Of a stretch of 64,000 nt of DNA, positions 19,070 to 28,894 are shown piece after piece. The DNA lies in NCBI GenBank assembly GCA_019116885.1, contig DXAU01000030.1, forward strand, positions 141,193-205,192. The letters are read 5' to 3'. Both the position numbers and the translations under genes were made by a program. The notes beneath the pieces were generated by a model. That model was not told the DNA's origin. It saw only the letters and a program-made list of their open reading frames with translations, and ran no database searches. The stretch's first letter is position 1. Each line of letters begins with the position of its first letter. This DNA comes from Candidatus Mediterraneibacter pullistercoris. GTDB taxonomy: Bacteria > Bacillota > Clostridia > Lachnospirales > Lachnospiraceae.

Positions 19070-20449
19070 TTAATCAATGTTTCCGATATCTTCTACAGAC
19101 TCTCCTCTCGTCTCAACACCGAACAGAAGAACGCATACTGCTATAACTGCGGCTACTGCGGAGATAAGGATGAATACGCCTGTGCTTCCCATAGAGCTTG
19201 CCGCAACTGCCGTGACAAGGAACGGGAAGAATATGTTGCTGACACGTCCGACCGCATTGCAGAATCCCGAACCAGAGAGCTTCGCTGACGTCGGCCACAT
19301 CTCCGGAACATAGACTGCAGATGCATAACATACGTACATGTAAATAATTGTGTTCAGGAAGAATGTGGATACGATCAGCGCTGTCATTGTCGTCTGCTGT
19401 CCTGTAATAATTCCAAGTACAGCCATCAGTACAAGAAGCAGGACGCCCATCACTCTTCTCGGGATCTTATCCATGATAAGAGACGCTATAAAGATTCCGA
19501 ACGGTGCGCCGAACAGGCCGAACATCGTCATAAACTGTGACTGTGATGTATCATATCCAAGGGACGCCAGCAGAGAAGGCATCCAGGTCATCAGTGTATA
19601 CTGGATCGTATTCATGCCGATCAGTACAAGAGAACCAACGATTGTTCTTCTCAACAGTTTGCCTCTAAACAGCGCTGAGTACGGAAGCTGTTTTACCGGC
19701 TTCGGAGCCTCTGTTACTGGCGGGAGTGGTTTGCCCGTTGACGCCTCGATCTCTTTCTCGATCCTTGTCATGATCGCATCCGCTTCTTCCACTCTTCCCT
19801 GAGCCTCAAGCCATCTCGGAGACTCCGGAAGTTTCTTCGCGATGATAAGAGATGCGATAATGGACAGGATGGATGGAATCATGTACTGAATCCTCCAGTT
19901 CATGTTATAACTGATACCGGTGGATACGATTACAAATGCTATACCGTTGCAGATCGGGTGAGCCCAGTTTCCGATAAAGGAGTTGCGGCTTGACCATACA
20001 CCGCGGTTTCTGCCCGGCACATACTCCGTAAATCCTGCAAACAGGACGACCAGAAGCGCTCCAAGTCCGAATCCCTGTAACAGTCTGAATACATAGAGTA
20101 CATATACGTTCGGAGAAACCGCTCCGCCGATCATAGCGATGATATGTATCACTTCATATAACAGAATACTTTTCTTACGTCCGATCCTGTCGCCGATCGG
20201 TCCGCCGACAAGCGCTCCAAAGAGCTGTCCCGCCGTGTATGTCGTTCCCCACATAGCCAGGAGTGTAGTTCCGTCTTTCAGCCAGTGCAGTTCATTTAAA
20301 AGAATATTCTGCACAGAGCCCGAGATACCGTTTGACCAGCATACCAGGAGGGCAAATGCTGTTACGAGCCACATTTTTATGTGCCAGCCTGAATTCGGCA
20401 GGCGGTCGAGTCTCGCGCCTATATTTGCGCTTTTTGCATCAGATGCCAT
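19070..20449 (-). CDS. MFS sugar transporter
   Basis: A 459-residue major facilitator with about 12 hydrophobic segments. Sugar-porter-like signatures are GGPIGDRIGRKKS (loop 2-3, about residues 80-92), RLLQGFGLGAL, and KLPESPRWLEAQGR in the central loop, which matches PESPRWL of the sugar porters. It would import the free sugar or polyol, so the first step in the cell is likely a redox or kinase reaction rather than PTS phosphorylation. AGAGGAATCATC precedes the ATG. Confidence 0.92.
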   Translation of the reverse strand: MASDAKSANIGARLDRLPNSGWHIKMWLVTAFALLVCWSNGISGSVQNILLNELHWLKDGTTLLAMWGTTYTAGQLFGALVGGPIGDRIGRKKSILLYEVIHIIAMIGGAVSPNVYVLYVFRLLQGFGLGALLVVLFAGFTEYVPGRNRGVWSSRNSFIGNWAHPICNGIAFVIVSTGISYNMNWRIQYMIPSILSIIASLIIAKKLPESPRWLEAQGRVEEADAIMTRIEKEIEASTGKPLPPVTEAPKPVKQLPYSALFRGKLLRRTIVGSLVLIGMNTIQYTLMTWMPSLLASLGYDTSQSQFMTMFGLFGAPFGIFIASLIMDKIPRRVMGVLLLVLMAVLGIITGQQTTMTALIVSTFFLNTIIYMYVCYASAVYVPEMWPTSAKLSGSGFCNAVGRVSNIFFPFLVTAVAASSMGSTGVFILISAVAAVIAVCVLLFGVETRGESVEDIGNID

Positions 20450-20477
20450 GATGATTCCTCTCTTCCTTTTATTCTCT

Positions 20478-21176
20478 TTATTTTCTTCTATTGATTCCTT
20501 CTAACTCTCTGTCGACTTCTTCCTGCATGATCTCCCATGCTTTTCTGATATCCGGATCCTTGTTCCACAGCGCAGGCGGCCCTAACACTACCATGTCTGC
20601 TCCCGCCTCGTAAAGAGGCGCATACACTCCGGCGTTCATGGATCCGTCAGCTTCGATCAGGAAGTCAAGCCCCATCTCTTCTCTCCATTTTACAAGTGTC
20701 CGGATCTTGTCGTACATCTGTGTGATGACTTTTTGTCCCGCATACCCGGCGTCCACGATCATAATCGTGACTTTTGAAAGGAGCGGCAGGTAATATCGGA
20801 TCGCCTCCAGCGGCGCGGCGGGATTCAGAGCGATCCCCGCCTTGCAGCCAAGAGAGAGGATTTTGTTGATCGTGACAAAAGCATCACTCTCGATACAGTC
20901 TGTGTGCGGAGTGATATAATCTGCTCCTGCCTCCGCACACGCCTCGATATATTCCTGCGGATGCCGGATCATAAGGTGGGCGTCCATCGGCTTTTTGACC
21001 ACTTTCTTAAGTACCGTCATAAAATCAGGGCCTACACCGAACGTCTTGACGTAATTCCCATCTTTGATATCGATATGCAGAAAATCCGCATGTTCGTCGA
21101 TATATCTGACCTGGTTCTCAAAATCATACAGGTCACAGCACCCCATCGAGGGAGCCAGTAAAAGTTTCTTTTCCAT
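20478..21176 (-). CDS. Ribulose-phosphate-epimerase family, allulose-6-phosphate epimerase-like
   Basis: A 232-residue TIM-barrel epimerase. It has the metal and catalytic motifs of the Rpe family (FLHIDIKDGNYV, MDAHLMIRHPQEYI, MIVDAGYAGQ, IEADGSMN). Details such as IDEHADFLHIDI, LNPAAPLEAIRYYLP and VKWREEMGLDF resemble E. coli AlsE (D-allulose-6-phosphate 3-epimerase) more than housekeeping Rpe. The likely reaction is 3-epimerisation of a ketohexose 6-phosphate. The start at 21176 is chosen for AGGAG eight bases upstream; the track's GTG is three codons earlier. It starts 5 bp after the upstream dehydrogenase stop. Confidence 0.85.
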   Translation of the reverse strand: MEKKLLLAPSMGCCDLYDFENQVRYIDEHADFLHIDIKDGNYVKTFGVGPDFMTVLKKVVKKPMDAHLMIRHPQEYIEACAEAGADYITPHTDCIESDAFVTINKILSLGCKAGIALNPAAPLEAIRYYLPLLSKVTIMIVDAGYAGQKVITQMYDKIRTLVKWREEMGLDFLIEADGSMNAGVYAPLYEAGADMVVLGPPALWNKDPDIRKAWEIMQEEVDRELEGINRRK

Positions 21177-21181
21177 CCGGA

Positions 21182-22264
21182 TCACTCCTCATCGTCAAAA
21201 TCATAGTGGAAGATTACCTTGATCGCTTCTTTGCTTGCCATTGCGTCAAAACCTTCCTCGTACTGTGACAGGCCCAGTCTGTGTGTGATCATCGGCTGAA
21301 CCTTGATCTGTCCGGATGCAAGCAGGCGGATTGCGTTTCTCCAGGATGTGGAGTCGTATGCCATATGTCCGATGATGCTCTTATTCCAGGATGTGATATC
21401 GTTGATAGAGAACTCAAGCGGTTTGAATCCCATTCCGACACGCACGACTTCCCCGTTCGGACGAAGCATCTCGATTGCCTGTTTCAGGGCGATGTTTGCG
21501 CCGGAGCACTCGATTACAAGACCGAGATTGTCTCTTCCGCAGATCTCTGTACATCTCTTGACAACATCTTCTTTTGAGCCGTTTACCACGTGTGTAGCTC
21601 CGACTTCGAGAGCAACCGGGAAACGGGTCGCAACATCCTCGTCAAGTCCTACCATCACGATATTGACAGCTCCCATGATGCGGGCGATCTGAACAGAAAA
21701 GAGTCCCAGCGGGCCTGTTCCGAATACAACCACATCCTGCCCTGGGAGGAGATGGCTCTGCTGAGCGACAGCTTTGTATGCATTACAGATCGGATCAAGT
21801 ACTGCTGCCTCTTCGTATTTCACATTCTCCGGGATCTCCCAGATCGCATGTTTGTGGATAGCCAGAATCTCTCCCGGAACCTTGCAGTATTTGGAAAATC
21901 CGCCTCCCCACGTATTATTGTCAAGCCCCAGGTTTACTTTCTCTTCACAGCAGAGAAAGTCTCCCTGTTCACAGGCCGGGCACACTCCGCATACGTGAGC
22001 GCTGTTGTCGGATACGACTCTCTGTCCGACTTTCCAGTCTTTTACGTTCTCACCGACTTCCACAATATCGCCTGCAAACTCATGGCCGCGGACAGAATTG
22101 AATTCATCAGAACCATTGTCCACTCTCCAGTGCTTCATATCGGCTCCGCAGATCGCAGCCGCTTTGATCTCCACGATAATATCGTCCGGACCACAGACCG
22201 GCTTCGGAACATCAATCATTCTGTATCCGCCAAATTCTTTTCCAAACCTTGCTATTGCTTTCAT
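21182..22264 (-). CDS. Zinc-dependent polyol/alcohol dehydrogenase (MDR), first in operon
   Basis: A 360-residue medium-chain dehydrogenase. Catalytic zinc site AAAICGADMKHW and RGHEFAGDI; four cysteines for the structural zinc in HVCGVCPACEQGDFLCC; nucleotide fold VVFGTGPLGLFSVQIARIMG. It resembles threonine/sorbitol dehydrogenase-like enzymes. The ATG at 22264 is supported by GAGGAG nine bases upstream; the track's 44 extra residues reach back over the promoter transcript and are rejected. It is the first gene of the sugar operon, behind a clear promoter, and should oxidise a sugar alcohol or sugar carbon. Confidence 0.9.
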   Translation of the reverse strand: MKAIARFGKEFGGYRMIDVPKPVCGPDDIIVEIKAAAICGADMKHWRVDNGSDEFNSVRGHEFAGDIVEVGENVKDWKVGQRVVSDNSAHVCGVCPACEQGDFLCCEEKVNLGLDNNTWGGGFSKYCKVPGEILAIHKHAIWEIPENVKYEEAAVLDPICNAYKAVAQQSHLLPGQDVVVFGTGPLGLFSVQIARIMGAVNIVMVGLDEDVATRFPVALEVGATHVVNGSKEDVVKRCTEICGRDNLGLVIECSGANIALKQAIEMLRPNGEVVRVGMGFKPLEFSINDITSWNKSIIGHMAYDSTSWRNAIRLLASGQIKVQPMITHRLGLSQYEEGFDAMASKEAIKVIFHYDFDDEE

Positions 22265-22367
22265 CTTATAAATCTCCTCTTTCATTATAAAACTTCCCGG
22301 GGAAATCAGAGTTCCCCGCTGCTTATTATTTGTCTCTGGCCAGAAACAAGATTTTTTATCTGACTGT

Positions 22368-22396
22368 ATTTTAGTACTTTTCTGTGTTTCAGTCAA
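22368..22396 (-). promoter_or_regulatory. Promoter of the sugar operon
   Basis: TTGACT (22391-22396) and TAAAAT (22368-22373) are separated by 17 bp on the minus strand, about 105 bp before the first dehydrogenase. The 5' leader also contains a GGGGAA/TTCCCC inverted repeat near 22298-22314. Confidence 0.75.
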
Positions 22397-22402
22397 TAAT
22401 AT

Positions 22403-22417
22403 TCTTTATTTTAAAGA
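22403..22417 (-). promoter_or_regulatory. Inverted repeat upstream of the sugar operon -35 (copy 2)
   Basis: TCTTTAAAATAAAGA differs by one base from the element at 13904-13918 and sits 6 bp upstream of the -35 box, against 7 bp there. Flanking bases are also similar in both copies. It is a candidate operator for the DeoR-family protein. Confidence 0.5.
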
Positions 22418-22540
22418 TTTTTCAGCATTTTTTATATTTGTTTGCTTCTGAATCACACTTTTTTCGTTTTTGGAAGTATTTTCTTTTAGTCAATTTGCAC
22501 ATAATAATCTGTGTTTCGCAAATCCCAAACAAAAATATCC

Positions 22541-22552
22541 GGGGGGGGGGGG
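22541..22552. repeat. Run of 12 G
   Basis: Twelve consecutive G lie between the sugar operon promoter region and the ROK kinase terminator. Such tracts change length by slippage and are also prone to sequencing error. The tract is about 145 bp upstream of the operon's -35 box. Apart from it, the promoter and the terminator, this 376-bp gap shows nothing. Confidence 0.9.
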
Positions 22553-22582
22553 CAGGACCGGACTTTGGCCCGCCGCCCGCGC

Positions 22583-22615
22583 AAAAAGCGCCGGAACCTG
22601 CATGGTTCCGGCGCT
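22583..22615 (-). terminator. Terminator after the ROK kinase
   Basis: A 12-bp perfect stem (AGCGCCGGAACC with GGTTCCGGCGCT) around 5 bases is followed on the minus strand by TTTTTG, 26 bp after the kinase stop. Confidence 0.92.
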
Positions 22616-22640
22616 CAGCGCTCTTTCTTCCAATTTCACA

Positions 22641-23579
22641 TCACTCGTTATCCAGGATGAGCTTCGCAGCTCCGCATATCCCTGCGTCATTCCCGAGTTT
22701 CGCAAGGACAAATCTGACATTCTTATTTGCAAAGAAAGCCCGTTCCATATACGGCTCTCTTATGTAAGGTATCAGCACTTCTCCTGCTTTTGAAACGCCG
22801 CCTCCAATAACAAACACAGCCGGATCAGCTATAACAGCCAGATTCGCCAAACCATATCCCAGATATCTCCCAAACACTGCCGCGATGTCTTTCGCAGCTT
22901 CATCGCCCGCTTTCACAGCATCGAATACATCTTTTGCCGTGACGTCTTCTTTGTTCAGGATCGTAGGTCTCATGTCCTGGCCGAGCTTCTGTTTTGCCAG
23001 CCGGACAATGCCGGTCGCTGATGCGTATTGTTCAACGCATCCTCTGTTTCCGCAGCCGCAGCAGTCCGTCTCTTCGTAGTTCACACAGAGATGGCCAATC
23101 TCGCCGCCGGCACCGTTCTCTCCTACGAGCATTTTTCCATCGATGATAACGCCTCCGCCGACTCCCGTCCCAAGCGTTATCATAATCATGTTCTTCTCGC
23201 CTTCTCCGCCGCCTTTCCACATCTCTCCAAGAGCTGCAACATTGGCATCATTTCCTACAACGGTCTTCAGCCCTGTCATTTCCTCAAGTTCTCTTTTTAC
23301 TTCTTTGTAAGACCATCCGAGATTGGCAGTTCCATTGACTACGCCTTCTGACGTTACAGGAGCCGGAACTCCCACGCCAATGCCTGCGATGTCGTTTTTG
23401 TCAAGCCCATGCTCCTCGATCTTCTTCTCAATGGACGCTGCAGTATTTGGAAGAATGGACTTTCCCTCTTCTGAGGTATCCGTCGTAATCTCCCATTTGT
23501 CTGCGATTTTCCCGTCTTCCTCAAACAGTCCCATCTTGATCGTTGTACCGCCGATATCCACACCAAAACAATACTTCAT
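22641..23579 (-). CDS. ROK-family glucokinase
   Basis: A 312-residue ROK kinase. The ATP motif FGVDIGGTTIKMGLF is at the N-terminus, the catalytic region is VGNDANVAALGE and GTGVGGGVIIDG, and the zinc-binding ROK signature is GEIGHLCVNYEETDCCGCGNRGCVEQYASA (quoted in parts). It phosphorylates glucose to glucose-6-phosphate, as is usual for Clostridia that lack a hexokinase. AAAGGAGAGAACAGTT precedes the ATG. It follows hprK by 44 bp without a terminator and closes that transcription unit with a terminator, so it is not part of the sugar operon. Confidence 0.93.
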   Translation of the reverse strand: MKYCFGVDIGGTTIKMGLFEEDGKIADKWEITTDTSEEGKSILPNTAASIEKKIEEHGLDKNDIAGIGVGVPAPVTSEGVVNGTANLGWSYKEVKRELEEMTGLKTVVGNDANVAALGEMWKGGGEGEKNMIMITLGTGVGGGVIIDGKMLVGENGAGGEIGHLCVNYEETDCCGCGNRGCVEQYASATGIVRLAKQKLGQDMRPTILNKEDVTAKDVFDAVKAGDEAAKDIAAVFGRYLGYGLANLAVIADPAVFVIGGGVSKAGEVLIPYIREPYMERAFFANKNVRFVLAKLGNDAGICGAAKLILDNE

Positions 23580-23623
23580 AACTGTTCTCTCCTTTATCCT
23601 TTATTTATGTTCCATCCCAGAGA

Positions 23624-24556
23624 TTATTTTTTCTTCTTGGCGATGTTTTCCTGGACTCTCTTGTAGAGTTCCTGAGCCGCATTATATCCCATCTGTTTTT
23701 GTCTGTGGTTGACGGCCGCAGACTCCACGATAATCGCCAGGTTTCTTCCCGGGCGGATCGGAATACGGTGGCACACCACTTTATTTCCGAGAAATTCCGT
23801 GTACTCTTCTTCCAGTCCAAGACGGTCGTATTCTTTGTCCCTGCTCCAGTCTTCCAGAGTGATGACAAGATCGATATTCTGCGTTTCCCTGACACTTTGC
23901 ACACCGAACATGGACCTCACATCCACGATGCCTATTCCGCGCAGCTCAATGAAATGCTTTGTGATATCAGGCGCAGTGCCGACAAGTGTTTCATCACTCA
24001 CTTTCCGGATCTCTACTACATCATCCGTCACAAGACGGTGTCCTCTCTTGATAAGTTCCAGTGCAGCCTCGCTCTTTCCGATGCCGCTCTCACCCATAAT
24101 GAGCACGCCCACGCCGTACACATCCACAAGAACGCCGTGGATGGAGATACACGGAGCCAGCCGCACATTCATCCAGCGGATAATCTCTGCCATGAAATCT
24201 GACGTCTGCTTAACAGTGCTAAAGATAGGAACTCCGTATTTCACCGCTTTTCTGAGGAAGCTGTCTTCCGGCACCAGATCCCGGCAGAAAACGATGCAAG
24301 GAAGCGGATGCTGCAGCAGTGTGTCAAATGTCTTCTCCTGCTGCTCCCTGTCCAGCGTCTGCACATATCTGTATTCCACATTTCCAATGATCTGTACCCT
24401 GTTTGAGTCAAACCGGTCATAGAATCCGGTAAGCTGAAGAGCCGGACGGTTGACGTCCGGTACATTTACCTCTTTCTCGACCATATCAACTTCGGGCGTG
24501 AGATTCTTCAGATTCATCTTCTCTACGATCTCACCTAATCTTATCCCTTGTCCCAT
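23624..24556 (-). CDS. hprK: HPr kinase/phosphorylase
   Basis: A 310-residue HprK. The Walker A motif GESGIGKSEAALELI is at about residue 152-166, followed by RLVTDDVVEI, the signature LRGIGIVDVRSMFG and the C-terminal PIRPGRNLAIIVE with AAVNHRQKQMGYNAA. It phosphorylates and dephosphorylates Ser46 of HPr and so controls carbon catabolite repression. GAGGAGATAATCT precedes the ATG. It lies between uvrC and the glucokinase, all in one direction with short gaps. Confidence 0.97.
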   Translation of the reverse strand: MGQGIRLGEIVEKMNLKNLTPEVDMVEKEVNVPDVNRPALQLTGFYDRFDSNRVQIIGNVEYRYVQTLDREQQEKTFDTLLQHPLPCIVFCRDLVPEDSFLRKAVKYGVPIFSTVKQTSDFMAEIIRWMNVRLAPCISIHGVLVDVYGVGVLIMGESGIGKSEAALELIKRGHRLVTDDVVEIRKVSDETLVGTAPDITKHFIELRGIGIVDVRSMFGVQSVRETQNIDLVITLEDWSRDKEYDRLGLEEEYTEFLGNKVVCHRIPIRPGRNLAIIVESAAVNHRQKQMGYNAAQELYKRVQENIAKKKK

Positions 24557-24597
24557 AGATTATCTCCTCACTTTCTCCTGTTCCTTTTATCATAACA

Positions 24598-26436
24598 CTA
24601 GTGAAAGAACTTGTACACAGATTCTGCCGCTTTTTCGTTCATAGACGGTACATTCGCAAGCTCTTCCACGGATGCCTTTTTTATATCTTCCAGACTCAGG
24701 TACTGCCGCATCAGCGCCTTCCTGCGCGCAGGCCCGATCCCTTCTATATCATCGAGAATAGAGTGTACCTGCCCTTTTCCCCTGAGCTGCCTGTGATACT
24801 CAATGGCGAAACGGTGAGCTTCATCCTGTATCCGTGTGATCAGCCGGAATGCTTCTGAATCCCTGTTGACCGCGATCTCTTTATTCTGGTAGTATAACCC
24901 GCGTGTACGATGATGGTCATCTTTTACCATACCGCACACCGGAATATTAAGATGCAGTTCCTCAAGCACCTGGAGCGCCACGTTGACCTGTCCCTTGCCG
25001 CCGTCCATCAGAATGAGATCCGGAAATGCGGTAAATTTCCCAAGCTGTTTATTCTCTTCTCTCTCCCTGAGTCCGTGTGAAAACCGGCGGGTCAGCACCT
25101 CCCGCATGCTGCCGTAATCATCGGCTCCGCTGATTCCCTTGATCTTAAATTTGCGGTAATCATTGCGTTTCGGACGTCCGCGTTCATACACAACCATGGA
25201 TCCCACCGATTCAAACCCGTTCGTGTTCGAGATGTCATAAGCTTCCATGCGCGTGATACTCTCTATACCAAGCAGCGCGGCAATCTCTTTTACCGCCCCG
25301 ATCGTACGCCCCTCTTCCCTCTTCAGCCGTTCCTTGTCTTTGCTCAGAACCATCCTGGCATTTTCCCTCGCCAGCTCTACCAGTTTCTCTTTGGTTCCTT
25401 TCTTCGGGACTCTGATCGTTACCTTCTGTCCCCGCTTCGAGGAAAGCCATGTCTCCAGCACTTCCCTGTCCTCCACCTCCGTCTGGAGCATGAGTTCTCC
25501 CGGGATGTAAGGTGTCCCGGCATAGTACTGCGGAATAAAGCTGTTCAGTATCTCAGAATCAGGCTCTCCTCTGGAAATGCCAAGATAGAAGTGGTCACGC
25601 CCTATGAGACGTCCGCCGCGGATAAAAAATACCTGGACCACAGCATCTTCCTCTTCTGATGCCACTGCCAGAACATCCCTGTCCTCCCCGCTGGAATCTG
25701 TGATCTTCTGTTTCTGAGCCACTTTCTTTACGCTGTTCAAAAGCTCGCGGTACTCGATCGCTTTCTCAAACTCAAGCGCCTCAGAAGCTGCGCTCATTTT
25801 CTCCTCAAGATCTTTCAGGAGGATATCATAGTTTCCGTTCAGGAAATGGAGCACTTCACTTACAGCTTTCCCATACTCTTCCTGGGAAATATATCCCTGG
25901 CAGGGCGCATCGCACTGTTTGATATGGTAGTTCAGGCAGGGCCGTTCTTTTCCGATATCTCTGGGCAGGTTCCGGCTGCAGCTTCTTAAGTGGAACAGTT
26001 TGTGAATCAGATCAATCGTATCCCTGACTGCCTGGGAACTCGTATATGGACCGAAATATCTCGCCTTGTCCTTTATCATCCTGCGGGACAGCATAATTCG
26101 CGGAAACGCCTCTCCTGTCGTCACCTTGATGAACGGATACGTCTTGTCATCCATAAGCATCGTGTTATATTTCGGACGGTGTTCTTTTATCAGATTGCAC
26201 TCCAGTACAAGAGCTTCCATCTCTGAATCTGTGACAATATACTCAAAACGGCGGATGTGCGTCACCATCTGCTCGATCTTGACTCCCTTGTTTCTGCTGC
26301 TCTGAAAATACTGCCGCACACGGTTTTTCAGGCTGACTGCTTTGCCTACATAGATGATATGGTCATTTTCGTCGTGCATAATATAGACACCGGGTCTGCC
26401 GGGCAGTTTTTTCAGCTCTTCCTGTATATCAAACAT
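24598..26436 (-). CDS. uvrC: Excinuclease ABC subunit C
   Basis: A 612-residue UvrC. The N-terminal GIY-YIG nuclease ([19 protein letters not shown]) is followed by cysteine-containing [18 protein letters not shown], a UVR domain (about 200-235), the RNase H-like nuclease core ([32 protein letters not shown]) and a C-terminal helix-hairpin-helix pair ([16 protein letters not shown]). It cuts damaged DNA on both sides of a lesion in nucleotide excision repair. It is full length and lies between ftsH and hprK. Confidence 0.97.
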   Translation of the reverse strand: MFDIQEELKKLPGRPGVYIMHDENDHIIYVGKAVSLKNRVRQYFQSSRNKGVKIEQMVTHIRRFEYIVTDSEMEALVLECNLIKEHRPKYNTMLMDDKTYPFIKVTTGEAFPRIMLSRRMIKDKARYFGPYTSSQAVRDTIDLIHKLFHLRSCSRNLPRDIGKERPCLNYHIKQCDAPCQGYISQEEYGKAVSEVLHFLNGNYDILLKDLEEKMSAASEALEFEKAIEYRELLNSVKKVAQKQKITDSSGEDRDVLAVASEEEDAVVQVFFIRGGRLIGRDHFYLGISRGEPDSEILNSFIPQYYAGTPYIPGELMLQTEVEDREVLETWLSSKRGQKVTIRVPKKGTKEKLVELARENARMVLSKDKERLKREEGRTIGAVKEIAALLGIESITRMEAYDISNTNGFESVGSMVVYERGRPKRNDYRKFKIKGISGADDYGSMREVLTRRFSHGLREREENKQLGKFTAFPDLILMDGGKGQVNVALQVLEELHLNIPVCGMVKDDHHRTRGLYYQNKEIAVNRDSEAFRLITRIQDEAHRFAIEYHRQLRGKGQVHSILDDIEGIGPARRKALMRQYLSLEDIKKASVEELANVPSMNEKAAESVYKFFH

Positions 26437-26504
26437 GATCGTACGCCTCTCTTTTCTGTCCTGGGCTGTGATAATATTTTACTATATCCTGTCCCTGATT
26501 TCTA

Positions 26505-26551
26505 CAACAAAGATCAGCCGGGGATAACTGCGCTGGCAGGATCCCCGGCTG
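26505..26551 (-). terminator. Terminator-like hairpin after ftsH
   Basis: An 11-bp GC-rich perfect stem (CAGCCGGGGAT with ATCCCCGGCTG) lies 36 bp after the ftsH stop. Its minus-strand tail is ATTTCTACAAC-complement (only moderately U-rich), so termination may be partial and uvrC may be read through. Confidence 0.6.
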
Positions 26552-26586
26552 CTGCCTTTTCTCTGTCTGTACCTATCTGTCTGTGC

Positions 26587-28656
26587 TCACTGCACTGTAT
26601 CTTCCTGTTCTTTTTGATCTTCCGGATCTGCCTGGCCGTCTGTTCCGGTCTTCTCCACAGGTTTCATAACGATACGGCCTTCACGCTCCTCTGTCTTTCC
26701 TTCCTCTGATTCTTCCGGTTCAGGTATTCCTTTTACTTCGCGGAAAATCTTCATGAATTCTTTGCCCGTGATCGTCTCTTTCTCAATAAGGAAAGCAGCG
26801 ATCTTGTCAAGAGCCTCGCGGTTCTCTGCCAGAAGACGCTTTGCCTCCGCATACGCGCCTTTTAACATCTTCATGACTTCCTCGTCAATCTCTCCCGCCG
26901 TCGCGTCACCGCAGTTGAGCACTGCCCTTCCGTCCAGATAACGGTTCTGTATCGACTCAAGCCCCATCAGCCCGAAACGTTCTGACATACCATACTGTGT
27001 GATCATAGCCCTGGCAGTCTTTGTCGCCTGCTCGATGTCATTGGCCGCGCCTGTCGTAACCGTGTCAAAGACAAGTTCTTCTGCAGCCCGTCCGCCCAGA
27101 GCGACAACAATCATCGCTTCCAGCTCTTTCTTTGTATTTAAGAATTTCTCTTCTTCCGGAGTCTGCATCACGTATCCAAGTGCTCCCATAGTCCTTGGAA
27201 CAATCGTAATCTTCTGTACCGGCTCCGTATTCTTCTGCAGAGCGGTCACAAGGGCGTGTCCCACCTCGTGATATGAGACAATTCGCCTCTCTTCTTTGCT
27301 CATGATGCGGTCTTTCTTCTCTTTTCCGACAAGCACGACTTCCACTGCCTCGAAGAGATCTTTCTGGCTCACTACCTGTCTTCCGTGCTTTACTGCGTTG
27401 ATAGCGGCTTCGTTTATCATGTTTGCAAGATCTGAGCCCACAGCCCCTGACGTCGCAAGAGCGATCGCCTCAAGATCCACGCTCTCATCCATACGCACGT
27501 CTTTGGCATGTACTTTCAGGATCTCGACTCTTCCTTTGAGATCCGGTTTATCCACGATGATACGCCGGTCAAAACGTCCGGGACGCAGAAGCGCGGGATC
27601 GAGAATCTCAGGACGGTTCGTCGCCGCAAGGATGAGAAGCCCTTTATTCGTATCAAATCCATCCATCTCCGCGAGAAGCTGATTGAGCGTCTGCTCTCTC
27701 TCGTCGTTGCCGCCAAGCGCTGTATCACGCGTCTTTCCGATGGCGTCGATCTCATCGATGAACACGATACACGGAGCCTGCTGCTGCGCCTGCTTGAACA
27801 GATCGCGGACACGGGAAGCTCCCACACCCACATACATCTCTACAAAAGCAGATCCCGACAGGGAGAAGAACGGAACTTTCGCCTCCCCTGCCACTGCTTT
27901 TGCGAGGAGCGTCTTACCTGTTCCCGGAGGTCCTACCAGAAGAGCCCCCTTGGGAAGTTTCGCTCCGATGCCGCTGTATTTTCCCGGATTATGCAGGAAA
28001 TCCACCACTTCCTGCAGGGATTCTTTCGCTTCGTCTTCTCCGGCCACATCCTGGAAAGTGACGCCCGTCTCTTTCTCCATGTACATCTTGGCATTGCTCT
28101 TTCCTATGCCCATCATGCCGCCGCCCTTTGACATCCTGCGCATCAGATAGAAAAGCATCGCCGCCATAAGGCCGATCGGCAGTATCACAGTGATAAACAG
28201 TTCGAGCAGAGTCTGCCCTACCGTATCGGCAGGCTGGCTTGCAAACTCTACTCCCGCCTCTTCGAGTTTCTCGACAAGAGCATAGTCGTTTACATATCCC
28301 GTATAATAGTCCGGTTCGCGCTCAGTCTCTGTCCCTCCGTCCGTCTGCATCTGCTGCCGGAACTGTCCCCATATAGTGCCCGGATTCCCGGACTGCATGC
28401 TTTCTTTCAGTTCCTCACTGCGCGCCTCATCTGTCAGCGTGATATAGATCCTGTCACTGGTCAGGCTGACCTCCTGCACTTTCCCGTCTTCTATCAGAGA
28501 AAGAAATCTATCATAACTTATCTCTTCCGGGCCGGAGCCGCGCATGAGAGAAAACAATCCCATCACCATAAAAGTGACCAGCAGGGTTGTGATGAGGATA
28601 ATTCCCCAGCCCTGCCGGTTATGGTTAGGATCGTTCTTTTTATTATTATTGTCCAT
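26587..28656 (-). CDS. ftsH: ATP-dependent zinc metalloprotease FtsH
   Basis: A 689-residue membrane AAA protease. Two membrane segments (about 15-38 and 145-168) flank an extracellular domain. The AAA module has [13 protein letters not shown] (Walker A), [15 protein letters not shown] (Walker B) and the [23 protein letters not shown]. The protease zinc site is [10 protein letters not shown], HExxH with a valine where alanine is common, and the third ligand is in the region after [16 protein letters not shown]. The acidic C-terminal tail is long and variable. It degrades misfolded membrane proteins. AGGAGGAACAT precedes the ATG. It is divergent from the DUF1846 gene. Confidence 0.97.
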   Translation of the reverse strand: MDNNNKKNDPNHNRQGWGIILITTLLVTFMVMGLFSLMRGSGPEEISYDRFLSLIEDGKVQEVSLTSDRIYITLTDEARSEELKESMQSGNPGTIWGQFRQQMQTDGGTETEREPDYYTGYVNDYALVEKLEEAGVEFASQPADTVGQTLLELFITVILPIGLMAAMLFYLMRRMSKGGGMMGIGKSNAKMYMEKETGVTFQDVAGEDEAKESLQEVVDFLHNPGKYSGIGAKLPKGALLVGPPGTGKTLLAKAVAGEAKVPFFSLSGSAFVEMYVGVGASRVRDLFKQAQQQAPCIVFIDEIDAIGKTRDTALGGNDEREQTLNQLLAEMDGFDTNKGLLILAATNRPEILDPALLRPGRFDRRIIVDKPDLKGRVEILKVHAKDVRMDESVDLEAIALATSGAVGSDLANMINEAAINAVKHGRQVVSQKDLFEAVEVVLVGKEKKDRIMSKEERRIVSYHEVGHALVTALQKNTEPVQKITIVPRTMGALGYVMQTPEEEKFLNTKKELEAMIVVALGGRAAEELVFDTVTTGAANDIEQATKTARAMITQYGMSERFGLMGLESIQNRYLDGRAVLNCGDATAGEIDEEVMKMLKGAYAEAKRLLAENREALDKIAAFLIEKETITGKEFMKIFREVKGIPEPEESEEGKTEEREGRIVMKPVEKTGTDGQADPEDQKEQEDTVQ

Positions 28657-28765
28657 ATGTTCCTCCTAGATACCAGTCAGCGCCGCCCGCATTTTAGGAT
28701 ATACCGGCGCTATTATCATTATAAGGACAGGTTTTGCATAAATCAATAAAAAGATTATGAAAATA

Positions 28766-28795
28766 TTGTAAAACGACAAGTTTTTATAGTATACT
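28766..28795 (+). promoter_or_regulatory. Promoter for the DUF1846 gene
   Basis: TTGTAA and TATACT are separated by 18 bp, about 100 bp before the start codon. The 238-bp divergent gap also holds an AGCGCCG/CGGCGCT inverted repeat (28679-28711) in the ftsH leader. Confidence 0.5.
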
Positions 28796-28894
28796 GAGAG
28801 CGAAATGTGTCTTTTTTGCTGACAGTCTCCATATGAGCAGCACAAAGACTCTACAGCAGGATCAACATAAGAAAACGTACAAGGGGAATGAGAG

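Noticed and set aside
21590-22363. 257-codon plus-strand ORF
   Set aside because: Antisense to the first dehydrogenase, whose zinc and nucleotide motifs are intact.
22265-22396. N-terminal extension of the first dehydrogenase in the ORF track
   Set aside because: It covers the promoter -10 and the leader; GAGGAG before the ATG at 22264 marks the true start.
22265-22500. Catabolite repression (cre) site near the sugar operon
   Set aside because: I looked for the CcpA consensus around the promoter and found no convincing match.
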